Shown here: positions 18,246 through 27,709 of the stretch, piece after piece | How positions within the stretch are numbered: position 1 is the stretch's first letter | How the letters are laid out: each line of letters begins with the position of its first letter | NCBI GenBank assembly: GCA_021325555.1 | Contig: JAJPGY010000033.1 | Coordinates: 1-64,000, forward strand | Reading direction: 5' to 3' | Origin: Pseudomonadota bacterium | GTDB taxonomy: Bacteria; Cyanobacteriota; Vampirovibrionia; Obscuribacterales; Obscuribacteraceae | Length of the DNA stretch: 64,000 bases | Program-made: the position numbers and the translations under genes | Notes under the pieces: generated by a model | Databases searched by the model: none | The model's input: the letters and a program-made list of their open reading frames with translations, nothing else | Told to the model about the DNA's origin: nothing

Positions 18246-21200
18246 CTACCGCCCGCCGAGGGCCTTGATCTGCTGTCTGGCCGAGGCGGCGTTCTGTCCT
18301 GCCGGCGCGCACTGCAGGCAGCGCCGGTACTCGGCGATCGCCAGCGCGTTTTGTTTCATCGCTTGATACGTGGTGGCAAGATAGTAGTAGGCGTCACACT
18401 GTTTGGGATCCATCTGGACAGCCTTCTTGTACTCAGCCACGGCCTTTTCCAATTTATTGGCGGCTTGATAGGCGGTGCCCAGGTTGAGGTGCGTGGTCGG
18501 ATCGTCGTCGATTTTCAGCGCCGCCTCATAGTCGGCGATCGCCCCGGTCAGGTCGTAGCCCCCCTTCTCGTCCTTTGTGGTCTGCTTCTTGAAGGCGGAC
18601 TCCAGCAGCGGAGCGGCCTTGGCTTGCCTGAGCTGTTTGATGTACTGCCTGTAGGTCGGCTCCTTCGGATTGAGCGTCGACGCTTTGGTGTATGCGGTGA
18701 TGGCGTCGTCGATGTCGTTTTTCGCCTGGTAGGCGGTGCCCATGCTGTACCAGTAGGACGCTTCGTTGGGCGAGATGTCGATCGCTTTCTTGTACTGGTC
18801 GATCGCCTCGTCGAGCTTGTTGGACTCCTGCAGCTTGACCGCGTTTTGGAACGCCTCTTCCGCCTGAGCGTTTTTCTGCTGCTGCGCCTGCGTGACGAGC
18901 GGCTGGGTGTTGTTCGGGTTGGCGGTCAGCGCCTTTATGCGCTCCTGGGCAAGGGAGACGTAGCTGCCTTTGGGCTGAGCCTGCACGTATTTTTGGTACT
19001 CCTGCAGCGCTTTGGGGCCTTGCTTGTAGTTCTCATCGATGGCGGCGATGAAGTACCAGTTCTCGGCTTCTCCCCGCGGGTCCAGGCTGAGCGCTTTCTG
19101 GAATGCTTCGCGGGCGTGCGCGTAGTCGTCGATTGCTTGATAGGCGCTGGCAAGGTTCGTCCAGCCGTGGGCATTGCCGGGCGTGATCGCCAAAGCCTGC
19201 TGGTAGAGCGGAATGGCGCCGGCCGGGTCGCCGGCGCTGTGCTTCTTGATCGCCGCGTCCATGATCGGTTGCGCCTTGAGGTCATAAGCGTCGCGCAGCA
19301 ATTTCTTGTAATCGGTGTTGGCTGGATCCAGCGCCGAAGCTTTCCTGTACCATTCGATGGCGTTGTCGTAATCGCCCTTGGCCTGGTAGGCCGTTCCGAG
19401 CGCGTAGGCGTACATCGCGTTTTTCGGCGCTGCCTGGACCGCTTTCTGGTAGACGGCTATCGCGTCGTCAAATTTGTTCGCCTGCTGGAGCTTGACCGCC
19501 TGATCGTAAGCGTCGGCGGCCTGCTGGGCGTTCTTGATGTCGGACTGTGTCTCCAGCTTCTGGGTGGCGGCCGGGTTGGCGGCAAGGATCTTTATCCTCT
19601 GCCTGGCCGCGTCCGCATACTGGCGCGTGCCCCCGGCCGCCAGATACTTCTGGTACTCCTTGAGCGCCTGCGCGCCCTGTCCGAAGTTCTCGTCGATGGC
19701 GGCCAGGAAATACCAGTTCTCGGATTCGCCCCTGGGATCAATCTTCAGCGCCTTCTCATACATCTCTCGCGCCTTCTGGAACTGATCGGTGGCTTGATAG
19801 GCGGCGGCCAGGTTCGTCCAGCCGCGCGCGTTGTTCGGGATGATTTGCAGCGCTTGCTCGTACAGCGGGATAGCGGCGGCCGGATCTCCTGCCGTGTGTT
19901 TCTTGACCGCGGCGTCCATGATAGGGGCCGCCTTGAGCTCTTGAACCTGACCGAGAAGCTTCGGGTAGTCCTTGTTCTTTGGATCAAGGCTGATCGCTTT
20001 CTGGTACCAGACCATGGCGTTGTCGTAGTCGCCTTTCGCCTGGTAATCCGTTCCCAGCGCGTAGGCATAGCTTGCCTCTGTCGGAACGAGGCTGGCTGCC
20101 TTCGTATACAATGGCAGGGCGTCGTCATACTTGCCCACCTGCTGAAGCTTCACCGCTTGATCGAAGGCATCGGCTGCCTGCTGGGCTGCAACAAGCTCAC
20201 TATGCGTCATGAGCTTTTTGACGTCGCTGGGATTCTTGCTCAGCGCCGCCACGCGCTCTTTCGCGGCCGCCGCGTACTGTCCGGTGGGGGCGGCGGCGAG
20301 ATATTGCTGGTACTCCTTGAGGGCCTGCGCCCCCTGGCCGAAGTTCTCGTCGATGGCGGCCATCAGGTAGAGGTTGCCCACCTGCCCTTTCGGGTCGAGG
20401 TTGTATCCTTGCTGATACGCCTGGCGCGCGTCATTGTAATCATCCGCGGCCTGGTATGCGGTACCGAGATTGGTGGCAACGCTTGCGTCCTTCGGCAGTA
20501 TATCCAGCACCTGCTGCCACAGCGCAATCGCCCCTGGAATATCTCCGGAGGTTTGCTTCTGCAGAGCCTGTTGGGCGATTGGGGTCGCCTTCATCTGATA
20601 TGCCTGCTGCAATAAACTCTGGTAATCCTTGTTTTTCGGATCCAGCTCAATCGCTTGCTTGTACCAGTTGATCGCCAGATCGGCGTCTCCCTTGTCCTGG
20701 AACAGCGTGCCCAGCCCGTACGGGTAGGTGGCGTTTTTCGGCTGCAGGTTGATCGCTTTTTGATACAGCGCGATCGCCTCATCGTATTTCTTCTGCTGCT
20801 GCAGCGTGACCGCCTTCTGGAAATCATCCTCCGCCTCTTTGATCTGCGCGATCTCGGCCGCCGACTTGATCTTGACCGTGTCGTTTATGTTCGCGGTCAG
20901 CGCCTTGATCCGCTCCCGGGCCTGTTGAGCGTACTGCCCGTTCGGCGCCTGGGAGAGATAGTTTTTGTAGGTGTCGAGCGCCTGGCGTCCCTGATCGAAG
21001 GTCTCATCGATAGCCGCTATGAGATAGAGATCGTTGACCTGCCCTTTCGGATCTATATCTATCGCCTTCTGATAGGCGTCACGGGCGCGCGCATAATCCT
21101 CGCGGGCGTAATAGGCGCCGGCGAGGTTGTACCAGAGCGCGGCGTTCTTGGGCAAAAGCGCGATCGCCTGCTGGTAGAGGTCGATGGCGGTGGCATAATC

Positions 21201-22658
21201 GCCCGCCTTGTGCTTTTGCTCGGCCTGGGCAATTATCGGATCGGCCTTGACCTGAATGGCCGCCTGCAAGGCTTTCCGGTAGTCGGCATTTTTCGGGTCG
21301 AGCGATATTGCCTGCCTGTATTCCGCTATGGCGTCGTCCAGATCCTTCTTCGCCTGGTACGTGGCCCCGAGGCTGTAGTGCGTTGCCGGATCATCGGGGG
21401 TGCTCTTGAGGATCTCCTGATACTTGGCGATGGCGTCGTCGTACTTGCCTACCTTGAACAGATCGAGCGCGGCTTTGCCCGCGTCGGCGAGGTCCTTGTT
21501 TTGCTTGGCGGCTGTGGATGTTTTGATCCCCTGTTGCGCGGCAGCGTTGTTGGGATCGAGCATCAGGGCGTGGTTGTAAGCTTCAAGAGCCTTGTCGTAG
21601 ACTTCTTTCTGCTGGTAGGCGCTGCCTATGTTCACCCAGGGAACGGCGTCTTTAGGGTTGATGGCGGCAGCGGCCCGGTACTCGTCGATCGCCTGGTCAT
21701 AAAGCTTGCGTGTCTGCAGATCCACGCCGGAGTCGATGTGCTTCTTGAAGGAAGCCTCCTTCTTGGCTGTGTCCAGCTGGGCGAGCAGACGGCGGGCGAC
21801 CTGATTGTTCCGGTCCAGGCGCAGCGCCTGCTGATACTCGGCCGCTGCCTGATCGAAATCGCCCATGTACTGCAATGCCTGCCCGAGACCGATGTGGTTT
21901 TCCGGCGCCAGCGGTTGATCCTTGAGAGCCTCTTCCCAGCCTGCCTTCAGCGCCTCCAGCACGTCCGGGTCGTCCGACTTCAACTGGATCGCCCTGCCGT
22001 AGGCTGCTATGGCGTCGGGCAGATCCTTTTGCGCCTGATAAGCCTGACCGAGTTTGACCTCCACGTCCGCCGAATCGGCGGTTCTTACTGCCGCCTTGTA
22101 CTCGTCGATCGCTTTGGCGTTCATGTCCCGCACCCGATAAACGTCGCCGAGGGCCACGTGCACCTTGGGATCGTCCTTGATCTGCAGCGCTGCGCTGTAC
22201 TCGATCATCGCCCCTTCGAAATCGAGATTTCTGCGCGCCTCGTTGCCCAGGGCAACGCGATCGGCGAACGACCGGGGGTTTTTCCCCATGTAGCGAATGA
22301 TGCCTTCCAGGTTCGCCTGGGTCGTGGCGTTGTTGGGGTTGTAAAACAGCGCCTTGTGGAACTGCTTGATCGCCTCTTTGGGATTGTTCTGTAGCTGCAG
22401 TCCGTAGTTGTTGTAGGCGATGGCCAGATTCTCGCGGGCGAGCGCGTAGGAGGGATCGACCCGCACCGCCTGCTCGAGCTTCTGGATGGCCAGCTGAAAG
22501 TTCTGGGCGTTGAGCGCCTTGACGCCGGCATTGTTGAGATCTACCGCCTGCGCGGACTGCCCCACCGCCGGTGGCCCTCCGGTCGCCATGAGCAGGCAGG
22601 AAAGAAGAATCGCGGTCGATGCTGAAACGATGCGGGATGCCAGACTGTCTTTTGCCAC
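18246..22658 (-). CDS. Very large secreted TPR protein with 219-residue super-repeats
   Basis: The 1470-residue product starts with a signal peptide (ILLSCLLMATGGPPAVG) and is then almost entirely TPR helices. Within it a super-unit recurs four times, each holding several TPRs and ending in a landmark AAIDE motif (near 19031, 19687, 20345 and 21002), at steps of 656-658 bases, i.e. 219 residues. The protein is probably a long superhelical scaffold outside the inner membrane. No enzymatic domain is present. The GTG at 22658 is chosen because AGAGGA lies six bases before it. A TTG at 22712 lacks such support. No neighbour is cotranscribed with it. Confidence 0.88.
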   Translation of the reverse strand: MAKDSLASRIVSASTAILLSCLLMATGGPPAVGQSAQAVDLNNAGVKALNAQNFQLAIQKLEQAVRVDPSYALARENLAIAYNNYGLQLQNNPKEAIKQFHKALFYNPNNATTQANLEGIIRYMGKNPRSFADRVALGNEARRNLDFEGAMIEYSAALQIKDDPKVHVALGDVYRVRDMNAKAIDEYKAAVRTADSADVEVKLGQAYQAQKDLPDAIAAYGRAIQLKSDDPDVLEALKAGWEEALKDQPLAPENHIGLGQALQYMGDFDQAAAEYQQALRLDRNNQVARRLLAQLDTAKKEASFKKHIDSGVDLQTRKLYDQAIDEYRAAAAINPKDAVPWVNIGSAYQQKEVYDKALEAYNHALMLDPNNAAAQQGIKTSTAAKQNKDLADAGKAALDLFKVGKYDDAIAKYQEILKSTPDDPATHYSLGATYQAKKDLDDAIAEYRQAISLDPKNADYRKALQAAIQVKADPIIAQAEQKHKAGDYATAIDLYQQAIALLPKNAALWYNLAGAYYAREDYARARDAYQKAIDIDPKGQVNDLYLIAAIDETFDQGRQALDTYKNYLSQAPNGQYAQQARERIKALTANINDTVKIKSAAEIAQIKEAEDDFQKAVTLQQQKKYDEAIALYQKAINLQPKNATYPYGLGTLFQDKGDADLAINWYKQAIELDPKNKDYQSLLQQAYQMKATPIAQQALQKQTSGDIPGAIALWQQVLDILPKDASVATNLGTAYQAADDYNDARQAYQQGYNLDPKGQVGNLYLMAAIDENFGQGAQALKEYQQYLAAAPTGQYAAAAKERVAALSKNPSDVKKLMTHSELVAAQQAADAFDQAVKLQQVGKYDDALPLYTKAASLVPTEASYAYALGTDYQAKGDYDNAMVWYQKAISLDPKNKDYPKLLGQVQELKAAPIMDAAVKKHTAGDPAAAIPLYEQALQIIPNNARGWTNLAAAYQATDQFQKAREMYEKALKIDPRGESENWYFLAAIDENFGQGAQALKEYQKYLAAGGTRQYADAARQRIKILAANPAATQKLETQSDIKNAQQAADAYDQAVKLQQANKFDDAIAVYQKAVQAAPKNAMYAYALGTAYQAKGDYDNAIEWYRKASALDPANTDYKKLLRDAYDLKAQPIMDAAIKKHSAGDPAGAIPLYQQALAITPGNAHGWTNLASAYQAIDDYAHAREAFQKALSLDPRGEAENWYFIAAIDENYKQGPKALQEYQKYVQAQPKGSYVSLAQERIKALTANPNNTQPLVTQAQQQKNAQAEEAFQNAVKLQESNKLDEAIDQYKKAIDISPNEASYWYSMGTAYQAKNDIDDAITAYTKASTLNPKEPTYRQYIKQLRQAKAAPLLESAFKKQTTKDEKGGYDLTGAIADYEAALKIDDDPTTHLNLGTAYQAANKLEKAVAEYKKAVQMDPKQCDAYYYLATTYQAMKQNALAIAEYRRCLQCAPAGQNAASARQQIKALGGR

Positions 22659-22845
22659 TGCGGTCCTCTTGGAAAAAGGGTCACCAGGCGTGCAGTCTCC
22701 TGGAGGCCTCAAGCCTTTGCACAGATCTCTATTAGCACTATGGATTCTAATGGATCAGCGCGATCGATCGTATGCCATTTACCCTGAACTTGGTTAATGT
22801 GCGAATCGATGACGGCAGGCTGCAAAGGGTTGCCGGTTGCGCCCT

Positions 22846-22880
22846 CCCTGTACGGGCGGATTGCATCCGCCCGTACAGGG
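22846..22880. repeat. Perfect long hairpin, TGCA-centred
   Basis: CCCTGTACGGGCGGA (22846-22860) is the exact complement of TCCGCCCGTACAGGG (22866-22880). The five bases between allow one more pair. It is followed by a direct repeat of CAACGCGCCGCTGCGGGACGG (about 22881 and 22920). It looks like an interspersed element, and could also terminate hpf transcription, although no T tract follows. Confidence 0.6.
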
Positions 22881-22963
22881 CAACGCGCCGCTGCGGGACG
22901 GAGGCCGCCCGGGCGCGGGCAACGCGCCGCTGCGGGACGGCGGCCGGCGCTGTCCCAAAAACG

Positions 22964-23548
22964 CTAGACCTCGGGCTCGATAAGCCCGTACTGGCCGTCG
23001 CGGCGGTGGTAGACGGTGTTTACCTGGCCGGTGTCAGAGTTGACGAACATGAAGAAGTCATGACCCAGCAGATCCATGTGAGCGCATGCCTCTTCGGGGG
23101 TCATCGGCTTCAGAGGAAACCGCTTTGACCGCACGATCTTGGATTTGATGTCCTCTGTGGCAAGGGCCTTCTTGACGGCCTCGTCGGTGTCCAGATCCGG
23201 GCTGACATCGACCGTCTCCAGCGGCTCTCTTTCCGGGGTCTTCTTGTTCCTTTGCCAGTGCCGGGTCTTGAACTTCCGTAGCTGGCGCTCGATCTTGTCC
23301 GCCACCAGGTCGATCGAGTTGTACATGTTCTCGCTGCTCTCTTCGCCCCTGATGATGTTGCCGTTGACCTTTATCGTCACCTCGGCCGTCTGGTTGTCGG
23401 CAATCGAAGGGTTCTTGGCAACGCTCAGAAGCGCCTGAACCTCGAGGGGGTAATGAAAGTGCTTTTGCGCCCGCTGCAGCTTCTCGGTGAGATACTGCTT
23501 GAGGGCGGGTGTGAGGTCGATGTTTCGTCCGGTTACGACGACGTGCAT
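22964..23548 (-). CDS. hpf: Ribosome hibernation promoting factor, long form
   Basis: The 194-residue protein has the N-terminal HPF/YfiA fold (VTGRNIDLTPALKQYLTEKL, then the NQTAEVTIKVNG strand), a charged linker at about 100-135 and the C-terminal dimerisation domain (MTPEEACAHMDLLGHDFFMF...NTVYHRRDGQYGLIEP). The long form joins two 70S ribosomes into inactive 100S dimers during starvation. GGAGGT precedes the ATG at the right distance. The leader carries a perfect 7-bp inverted repeat (23623-23643). Confidence 0.96.
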   Translation of the reverse strand: MHVVVTGRNIDLTPALKQYLTEKLQRAQKHFHYPLEVQALLSVAKNPSIADNQTAEVTIKVNGNIIRGEESSENMYNSIDLVADKIERQLRKFKTRHWQRNKKTPEREPLETVDVSPDLDTDEAVKKALATEDIKSKIVRSKRFPLKPMTPEEACAHMDLLGHDFFMFVNSDTGQVNTVYHRRDGQYGLIEPEV

Positions 23549-23622
23549 GTGCGTACCTCCGCTCTAGGCCGGAAAAACCGGAAGTAGTCTGAACCAGATT
23601 CAATTGCGCAAATCCCTGCGAA

Positions 23623-23643
23623 GAAGTCCTGGTCCGGGACTTC
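23623..23643 (-). promoter_or_regulatory. Hairpin in the hpf leader
   Basis: GAAGTCC and GGACTTC arms flank seven bases, about 75 bases before the hpf start codon. It may be an RNA hairpin or a protein-binding site. The rest of 23644-23820 shows no gene. Confidence 0.3.
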
Positions 23644-23820
23644 AAACAGGAGACTGAATGATGGAGAATGGCTGTTTCTCAAGTTGTCTTTAGGATAGCA
23701 CCCGTGCTGGCGAGCGCCTTCGAGATTTAATGGAGCCGCCGCGGCAGCCTCCTTCTATGGTTTCTCTACCCGGGTCGCCCGGATTTGAACCCGATTGCTG
23801 CTAAATTTGTTACGTGGCCG

Positions 23821-25158
23821 TCAGCGCAAGCCGGCACGGGCTTGCAGCACCATCTGCGCGGCATCCAGGTAGTCGACCTGCTTTGGCTGCTCCGGCTGGA
23901 GCTGGCTGGCTTCAGCGCGGGCGGGCTGCACGAGCCAGCGGTCCGCTCGCCGGCGCGCGCGCGGCCTGGCACGGCCGACGTGGGCGCCGGCGCCCGACTG
24001 AAACTCGACGGCGCTGGCGATGAGCGACAGCGCCTCCGTTGAATCAACCGGCTCGGCAAGAGCCTGCTCCGGCGCCGCGCCTTCGGCAGTCTCGGGCAGA
24101 ACCCCGGCGTTGGAGAGGATATCCAGAGCCTGACCGACAGATAGATCCGCGGCCGGATTGCGCATGAAAAGCTGGCGCGCCACCAGGCGATAGAACTCGG
24201 CGCGGCTGATCGGCTGCGCCGGATCACCCTCGGGCGGGCTGCTCAACACGCCGGCCCGGGACAGCTCCCGGAAGGCGGCCAGGCGAAAGCGGGAGTTGGA
24301 CGGGAAGTAGTCGCGATAACGTCCGAGAGCGGCAAGCTGTTCGGCCGTCGGGACATGGTTTGGATAAAGGCTGGCGCTAGTAGCCTCAGAGGCCTGGCAG
24401 GCGGAGAGGAAGCTCTGCAGGTCCTCCGTGGTGGTGCCCATGCCGTCACCGATCACGTGGATTTCCACGTCGGGACGCCCGGTCAACTTGCGCACCTGCT
24501 GAATCGTCTGCGTCGTGTATGTGTAGGCATCCAGCTTCTGATACTTGCCGCCCCAGTAGGTCATGGGAGCGATGACATCCCAGTACTCGGCAAGCAGCTT
24601 CCAGGGAATTCGGGCAACCTGCGGCGCCCGGTTGAGCGGGCTGTAAACCACGGCTATCATCGGGTAGCTCGGCCCGAGCGCCTGGCGCAGGTGCTTGCTG
24701 TACTCAGCCACCCGGGTGGGGTCAAGGTTTTTCTCCAGGTTCCCGGCTATTCCGTCCAGCCTGTGCCCGTGCTGGCTCTGGAACCTGGCCGCGGCAATGA
24801 GCTTGTCGGCGTCGGCCGCCGGATTGCCCAGCTCCCCGAACGACCAGGCGATAAGGCGAATGTTGGAGCGGTGGCAGGCCTCCACGAGCGGCCCGAGCAG
24901 CTCCGGATGCACCAGGGTCGGGGTGTTGCTGCGCGAGGTCTGGATGAAGATATTGCGGACCCCGTTGGCGCGCAGCCTGGAACAATAGGCGTCCAGATCG
25001 CCTTCCGGATAGTGCCACATGTTGACCCAGATGCCTGCCCCGTCAGCCAGCCCGGCCGGCGTAAGGTTCTGCAAGCGCCCCGCCACGGCCGGGAGAGCGG
25101 TCCACAGGCATGCCAGGAGACAAAAAATCCTGATTAACAGTTCCCACCGTGCCGCCAT
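23821..25158 (-). CDS. Secreted TIM-barrel glycosidase-like protein with SLH-like C-terminus
   Basis: The 445-residue protein has a signal peptide (1-26). Residues about 38-300 follow the pattern of barrel domains of the hypothetical glycoside hydrolase (DUF4015/GHL) type: GIWVNMWHYPEGD, NGVRNIFIQTSR, IRLIAWSFGELG, YPMIAVVYSPLN, DVIAPMTYWGGKY and EIHVIGDGMG. The C-terminal part (ELSRAGVL...PISRAEFYRLVARQLF...ALDILSNAGVLP) looks like degenerate S-layer-homology repeats, which anchor proteins to the cell wall. The final 80 residues are Arg/Ala/Gln-rich. A near-consensus promoter lies upstream. Catalytic residues are not identifiable, so it may bind rather than cut sugars. Confidence 0.65.
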   Translation of the reverse strand: MAARWELLIRIFCLLACLWTALPAVAGRLQNLTPAGLADGAGIWVNMWHYPEGDLDAYCSRLRANGVRNIFIQTSRSNTPTLVHPELLGPLVEACHRSNIRLIAWSFGELGNPAADADKLIAAARFQSQHGHRLDGIAGNLEKNLDPTRVAEYSKHLRQALGPSYPMIAVVYSPLNRAPQVARIPWKLLAEYWDVIAPMTYWGGKYQKLDAYTYTTQTIQQVRKLTGRPDVEIHVIGDGMGTTTEDLQSFLSACQASEATSASLYPNHVPTAEQLAALGRYRDYFPSNSRFRLAAFRELSRAGVLSSPPEGDPAQPISRAEFYRLVARQLFMRNPAADLSVGQALDILSNAGVLPETAEGAAPEQALAEPVDSTEALSLIASAVEFQSGAGAHVGRARPRARRRADRWLVQPARAEASQLQPEQPKQVDYLDAAQMVLQARAGLR

Positions 25159-25207
25159 GCGCTAACCAGTCTTTCTAGGTGATGCTGCTTGGTAAGTGCT
25201 TATCCCT

Positions 25208-25235
25208 ATTATAGACATTGACAACCGGATGTCGA
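25208..25235 (-). promoter_or_regulatory. Promoter of the secreted glycosidase-like gene
   Basis: On the minus strand TCGACA (25230-25235, five of six matches to -35) is followed after 16 bases by a consensus TATAAT (25208-25213). The leader is about 45 bases. Confidence 0.6.
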
Positions 25236-25241
25236 GCCCTC

Positions 25242-25267
25242 TTGAGAAGCCTTTCAGGTGCGATAAT
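25242..25267 (+). promoter_or_regulatory. Extended -10 promoter upstream of nadE
   Basis: TGCGATAAT (25259-25267) forms an extended -10, with TTGAGA at 25242-25247 as a closely spaced -35. It gives a leader of about 115 bases, which contains a palindromic repeat (25331-25352). Confidence 0.4.
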
Positions 25268-25330
25268 GGCGCATGAAAGGGACGGCCGAAGTTCAGCAGG
25301 GCGGAGGATTACCACGGTCCTCAGCCCCAA

Positions 25331-25352
25331 GCGGCGGGGCATGCCTCGCCGC
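25331..25352. repeat. GCATGC-centred palindrome
   Basis: A 22-base palindrome around GCATGC with one G-T mismatch, of the same type as 27124-27143 and 45698-45717. It lies in the nadE leader. Confidence 0.5.
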
Positions 25353-25389
25353 TGCCCGGTGACAGAGCGGGGCCGCAGCGGACAGGAAG

Positions 25390-27063
25390 ATGAAGATAGC
25401 GCTGGCGCAGATCAACCCGACCATCGGTGATTTCGAGAACAATGTGGGCAAAATCATATATTACGGAAAACGGGCAGCCTCAGCCGGTGCCAGGCTGGTT
25501 ATCTTTCCGGAGCTGGCCGTCTGCGGTTATCCGCCCATGGATCTACTGCTGAAGCCATCCTTTGTTCGCGCCAACCTCGAGGGGCTCGAGCGCATAAAGC
25601 ACGCCCTGCGCGACATCGCCGCCATCGTCGGTTACGTGGAGCCGAACCCGGGCAGCGGCAGGCCCGTCTTCAACTCCTGCGCCTTTCTCGAGCAAGGCGA
25701 GGTAAAGGCGATCCAGCACAAAACCTTGCTGCCTACGTATGACGTGTTCGACGAGGACCGCTACTTCGAGCCGGCCAAGAGCTATGCGCACTGCGCGCTC
25801 GACGGCTGGCCGGTAGGCATGTCCATATGCGAGGACATCTGGAACTACCGCGAGCTGTATCCGAGACCACGTTATCAGATCGACCCGATCGAAACCATAA
25901 TTCAGTTCGAGCCGCGCCTGCTCACCAACATATCCGCCTCGCCCTTCACCGCCGGCAAGGAGCACATCCGGCACGAGCTGGTTCGCAATCAGGCGCGCAG
26001 CCACGGGGTGCCGGTCGTTTACGTCAATCAGGTAGGCGGCAACGACCAGCTGATCTTCGACGGCCGGTCGATCGTCGTCGATGGCAACGGCAAGCTCATC
26101 GGCAGAGCCAATGCGTTCGAGGAGGACCTGCTGGTTGTCGATCTCGAAGCGGTCACCGGCGAGGTCAAGGACTCGCCTGAGGACATAACTATCAACACCT
26201 ACCGCGCGCTCATTCTCGGCACAAGCGACTATATGCGCAAGTGCGGGTTCAAGAAGGTCGTTATCGGGCTTTCCGGAGGCATCGACTCGGCTGTGACTTG
26301 CGCGATCGCCTGTAAAGCTGCCGGTCCCGAGAACGTGCTGGGAGTGGCGATGCCGTCTCCCTACTCTTCGCCCGCCAGCGTCGATGACGCCCGCACGCTC
26401 GCTTCCAATCTCGGCATCGAATTGAAGGTGATACCGATCGAAAAGCCCATGCAAGCCTTCGATAGCGCGCTGGCGGAGAGCTTTGCCGGACAGGCGAAGG
26501 ATGTCACTGAGGAGAACATTCAGGCCAGGATCCGCGGCGCCATTCTCATGGCTTTGTCCAACAAGTTCGGCTACCTGGTGCTGGCCACGGGGAACAAGTC
26601 CGAGATTGCCGTAGGTTACTGCACGCTTTATGGGGACATGTGCGGCGGGTTGAGCGTAATCTCGGACCTGCCCAAGATGATGGTCTACGATCTCGCCGAA
26701 TACATCAACGAAGAGGCAGGGCGCGAGGTGATACCACGGTCGACGATCGAGAAGGCGCCTTCCGCCGAGTTGCGGCCGGGTCAGCTCGACCAGGACATCT
26801 TGCCTCCATATGTGGTGCTCGACGGGATCATCCACGCTTACGTGGAGCAGCGCCGCAGCTACGACGAGATCATTCGCCTGGGCTACAAGCCGGAGGTCGT
26901 CCTGGATGTGATCAACCGCATCGACCACAACGAGTACAAGCGGCACCAGATGGCCCCGGGGCTGAAGGTGACGGCGCAGGCTTTCGGCTTCGGCTGGCGC
27001 ATGCCGATTGCCCAGCGTTACAGGGAGGCTATGAAGCAAGATGTGCGGCGCCGATCTACCTGA
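25390..27063 (+). CDS. nadE: Glutamine-dependent NAD+ synthetase
   Basis: The 557-residue two-domain enzyme has an N-terminal nitrilase-type glutaminase with its Glu (FPELAVCGYPP), Lys (HKTLLPTYDVFDE) and Cys (MSICEDIW) triad, and a C-terminal ATP-pyrophosphatase domain with the PP-loop LSGGIDSA and the ATGNKSE motif. It converts deamido-NAD+ to NAD+ in the cytoplasm, using ammonia channelled from glutamine. GGACAGGAAG precedes the ATG. The next gene follows after 138 bases containing another palindromic repeat. Confidence 0.97.
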   Translation: MKIALAQINPTIGDFENNVGKIIYYGKRAASAGARLVIFPELAVCGYPPMDLLLKPSFVRANLEGLERIKHALRDIAAIVGYVEPNPGSGRPVFNSCAFLEQGEVKAIQHKTLLPTYDVFDEDRYFEPAKSYAHCALDGWPVGMSICEDIWNYRELYPRPRYQIDPIETIIQFEPRLLTNISASPFTAGKEHIRHELVRNQARSHGVPVVYVNQVGGNDQLIFDGRSIVVDGNGKLIGRANAFEEDLLVVDLEAVTGEVKDSPEDITINTYRALILGTSDYMRKCGFKKVVIGLSGGIDSAVTCAIACKAAGPENVLGVAMPSPYSSPASVDDARTLASNLGIELKVIPIEKPMQAFDSALAESFAGQAKDVTEENIQARIRGAILMALSNKFGYLVLATGNKSEIAVGYCTLYGDMCGGLSVISDLPKMMVYDLAEYINEEAGREVIPRSTIEKAPSAELRPGQLDQDILPPYVVLDGIIHAYVEQRRSYDEIIRLGYKPEVVLDVINRIDHNEYKRHQMAPGLKVTAQAFGFGWRMPIAQRYREAMKQDVRRRST

Positions 27064-27123
27064 TATCCTTAGGGTGACCGGAGCATTGTGGATTCGAGTG
27101 CCCCGGGGTGTGGCGAACTGGAG

Positions 27124-27143
27124 GGGCGAGGCATGCCTCGCCC
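27124..27143. repeat. Perfect 20-bp GCATGC-centred palindrome
   Basis: The arms GGGCGAGGCA and TGCCTCGCCC form a perfect palindrome between nadE and the next gene. Related copies lie at 25331-25352 and 45698-45717. Confidence 0.6.
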
Positions 27144-27201
27144 GCGTGGAGCGGACGTCTGCCGAGGGCTGCAAGGTCCGGCGCGGGCGGAGCGAGGTGA
27201 A

Positions 27202-27708
27202 ATGAGCAAGCAAGACGACGAGATACGGGAGAAGCTCGCTGAGCTGGAAGCCAGCATCGAGGAGGCGCCGCAACCGCTCGCCGTGACGCCGGCGGGAACA
27301 GGGGTGACCGCCCCCGGCAAGAAGGCCGGCGACGAGCTGATCGAATCCGATCTCTTCCTGACGATCGGCTTCGGGCTCTTGCTTCTGGGCGTTTTTCTGG
27401 TGATGAACCACATACAGGTGGGAACCGGCATGCTGGGCTTTTTCGGCTTCCAGCAGCGCGGGTTCGGCCTGACGATCATCCCCCTGCTCATCGGGCTGGG
27501 GCTTGTCTTTTTTGATTACAAAAACCGCCTTGGCTGGATACTGACCGCAGCCAGTTGTGCTCTTATATTCTTCGCGGCATTGTCGCAGCTCGTCATGTTC
27601 TTCCCCAACATATCTCTGCTCGGGCTGGTCATAATGTTCCTGCCCTTTGCCGTCGGCGGCGCCCTGGTGGCCAGGGGATTCAACATGCGCAGGGGGACAG
27701 GAACTTAA
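27202..27708 (+). CDS. Four-helix membrane protein of unknown function
   Basis: The 168-residue protein has a charged cytoplasmic N-terminus (1-48) and four hydrophobic segments at about 50-66, 75-101, 108-128 and 135-155, joined by very short loops. No family is recognised. The ATG at 27202 follows GCGAGGTGAA. The stop lies one base before the GTG of the beta-oxidation gene, so the two are translationally coupled, but the sequence gives no functional link. Confidence 0.7.
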   Translation: MSKQDDEIREKLAELEASIEEAPQPLAVTPAGTGVTAPGKKAGDELIESDLFLTIGFGLLLLGVFLVMNHIQVGTGMLGFFGFQQRGFGLTIIPLLIGLGLVFFDYKNRLGWILTAASCALIFFAALSQLVMFFPNISLLGLVIMFLPFAVGGALVARGFNMRRGTGT

Positions 27709-27709
27709 G

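Noticed and set aside
18162..22394. Long open frames opposite the large TPR gene
   Set aside because: Their translations are repetitive Val/Leu/Arg-rich mirror sequences of TPR codons. The minus strand has the signal peptide and TPR motifs.
23766..23815. tRNA-like T-arm (TTCAAATCCGGGCG on the minus strand)
   Set aside because: The T stem has a mismatch, and no anticodon arm, D arm or acceptor pairing could be built around it.
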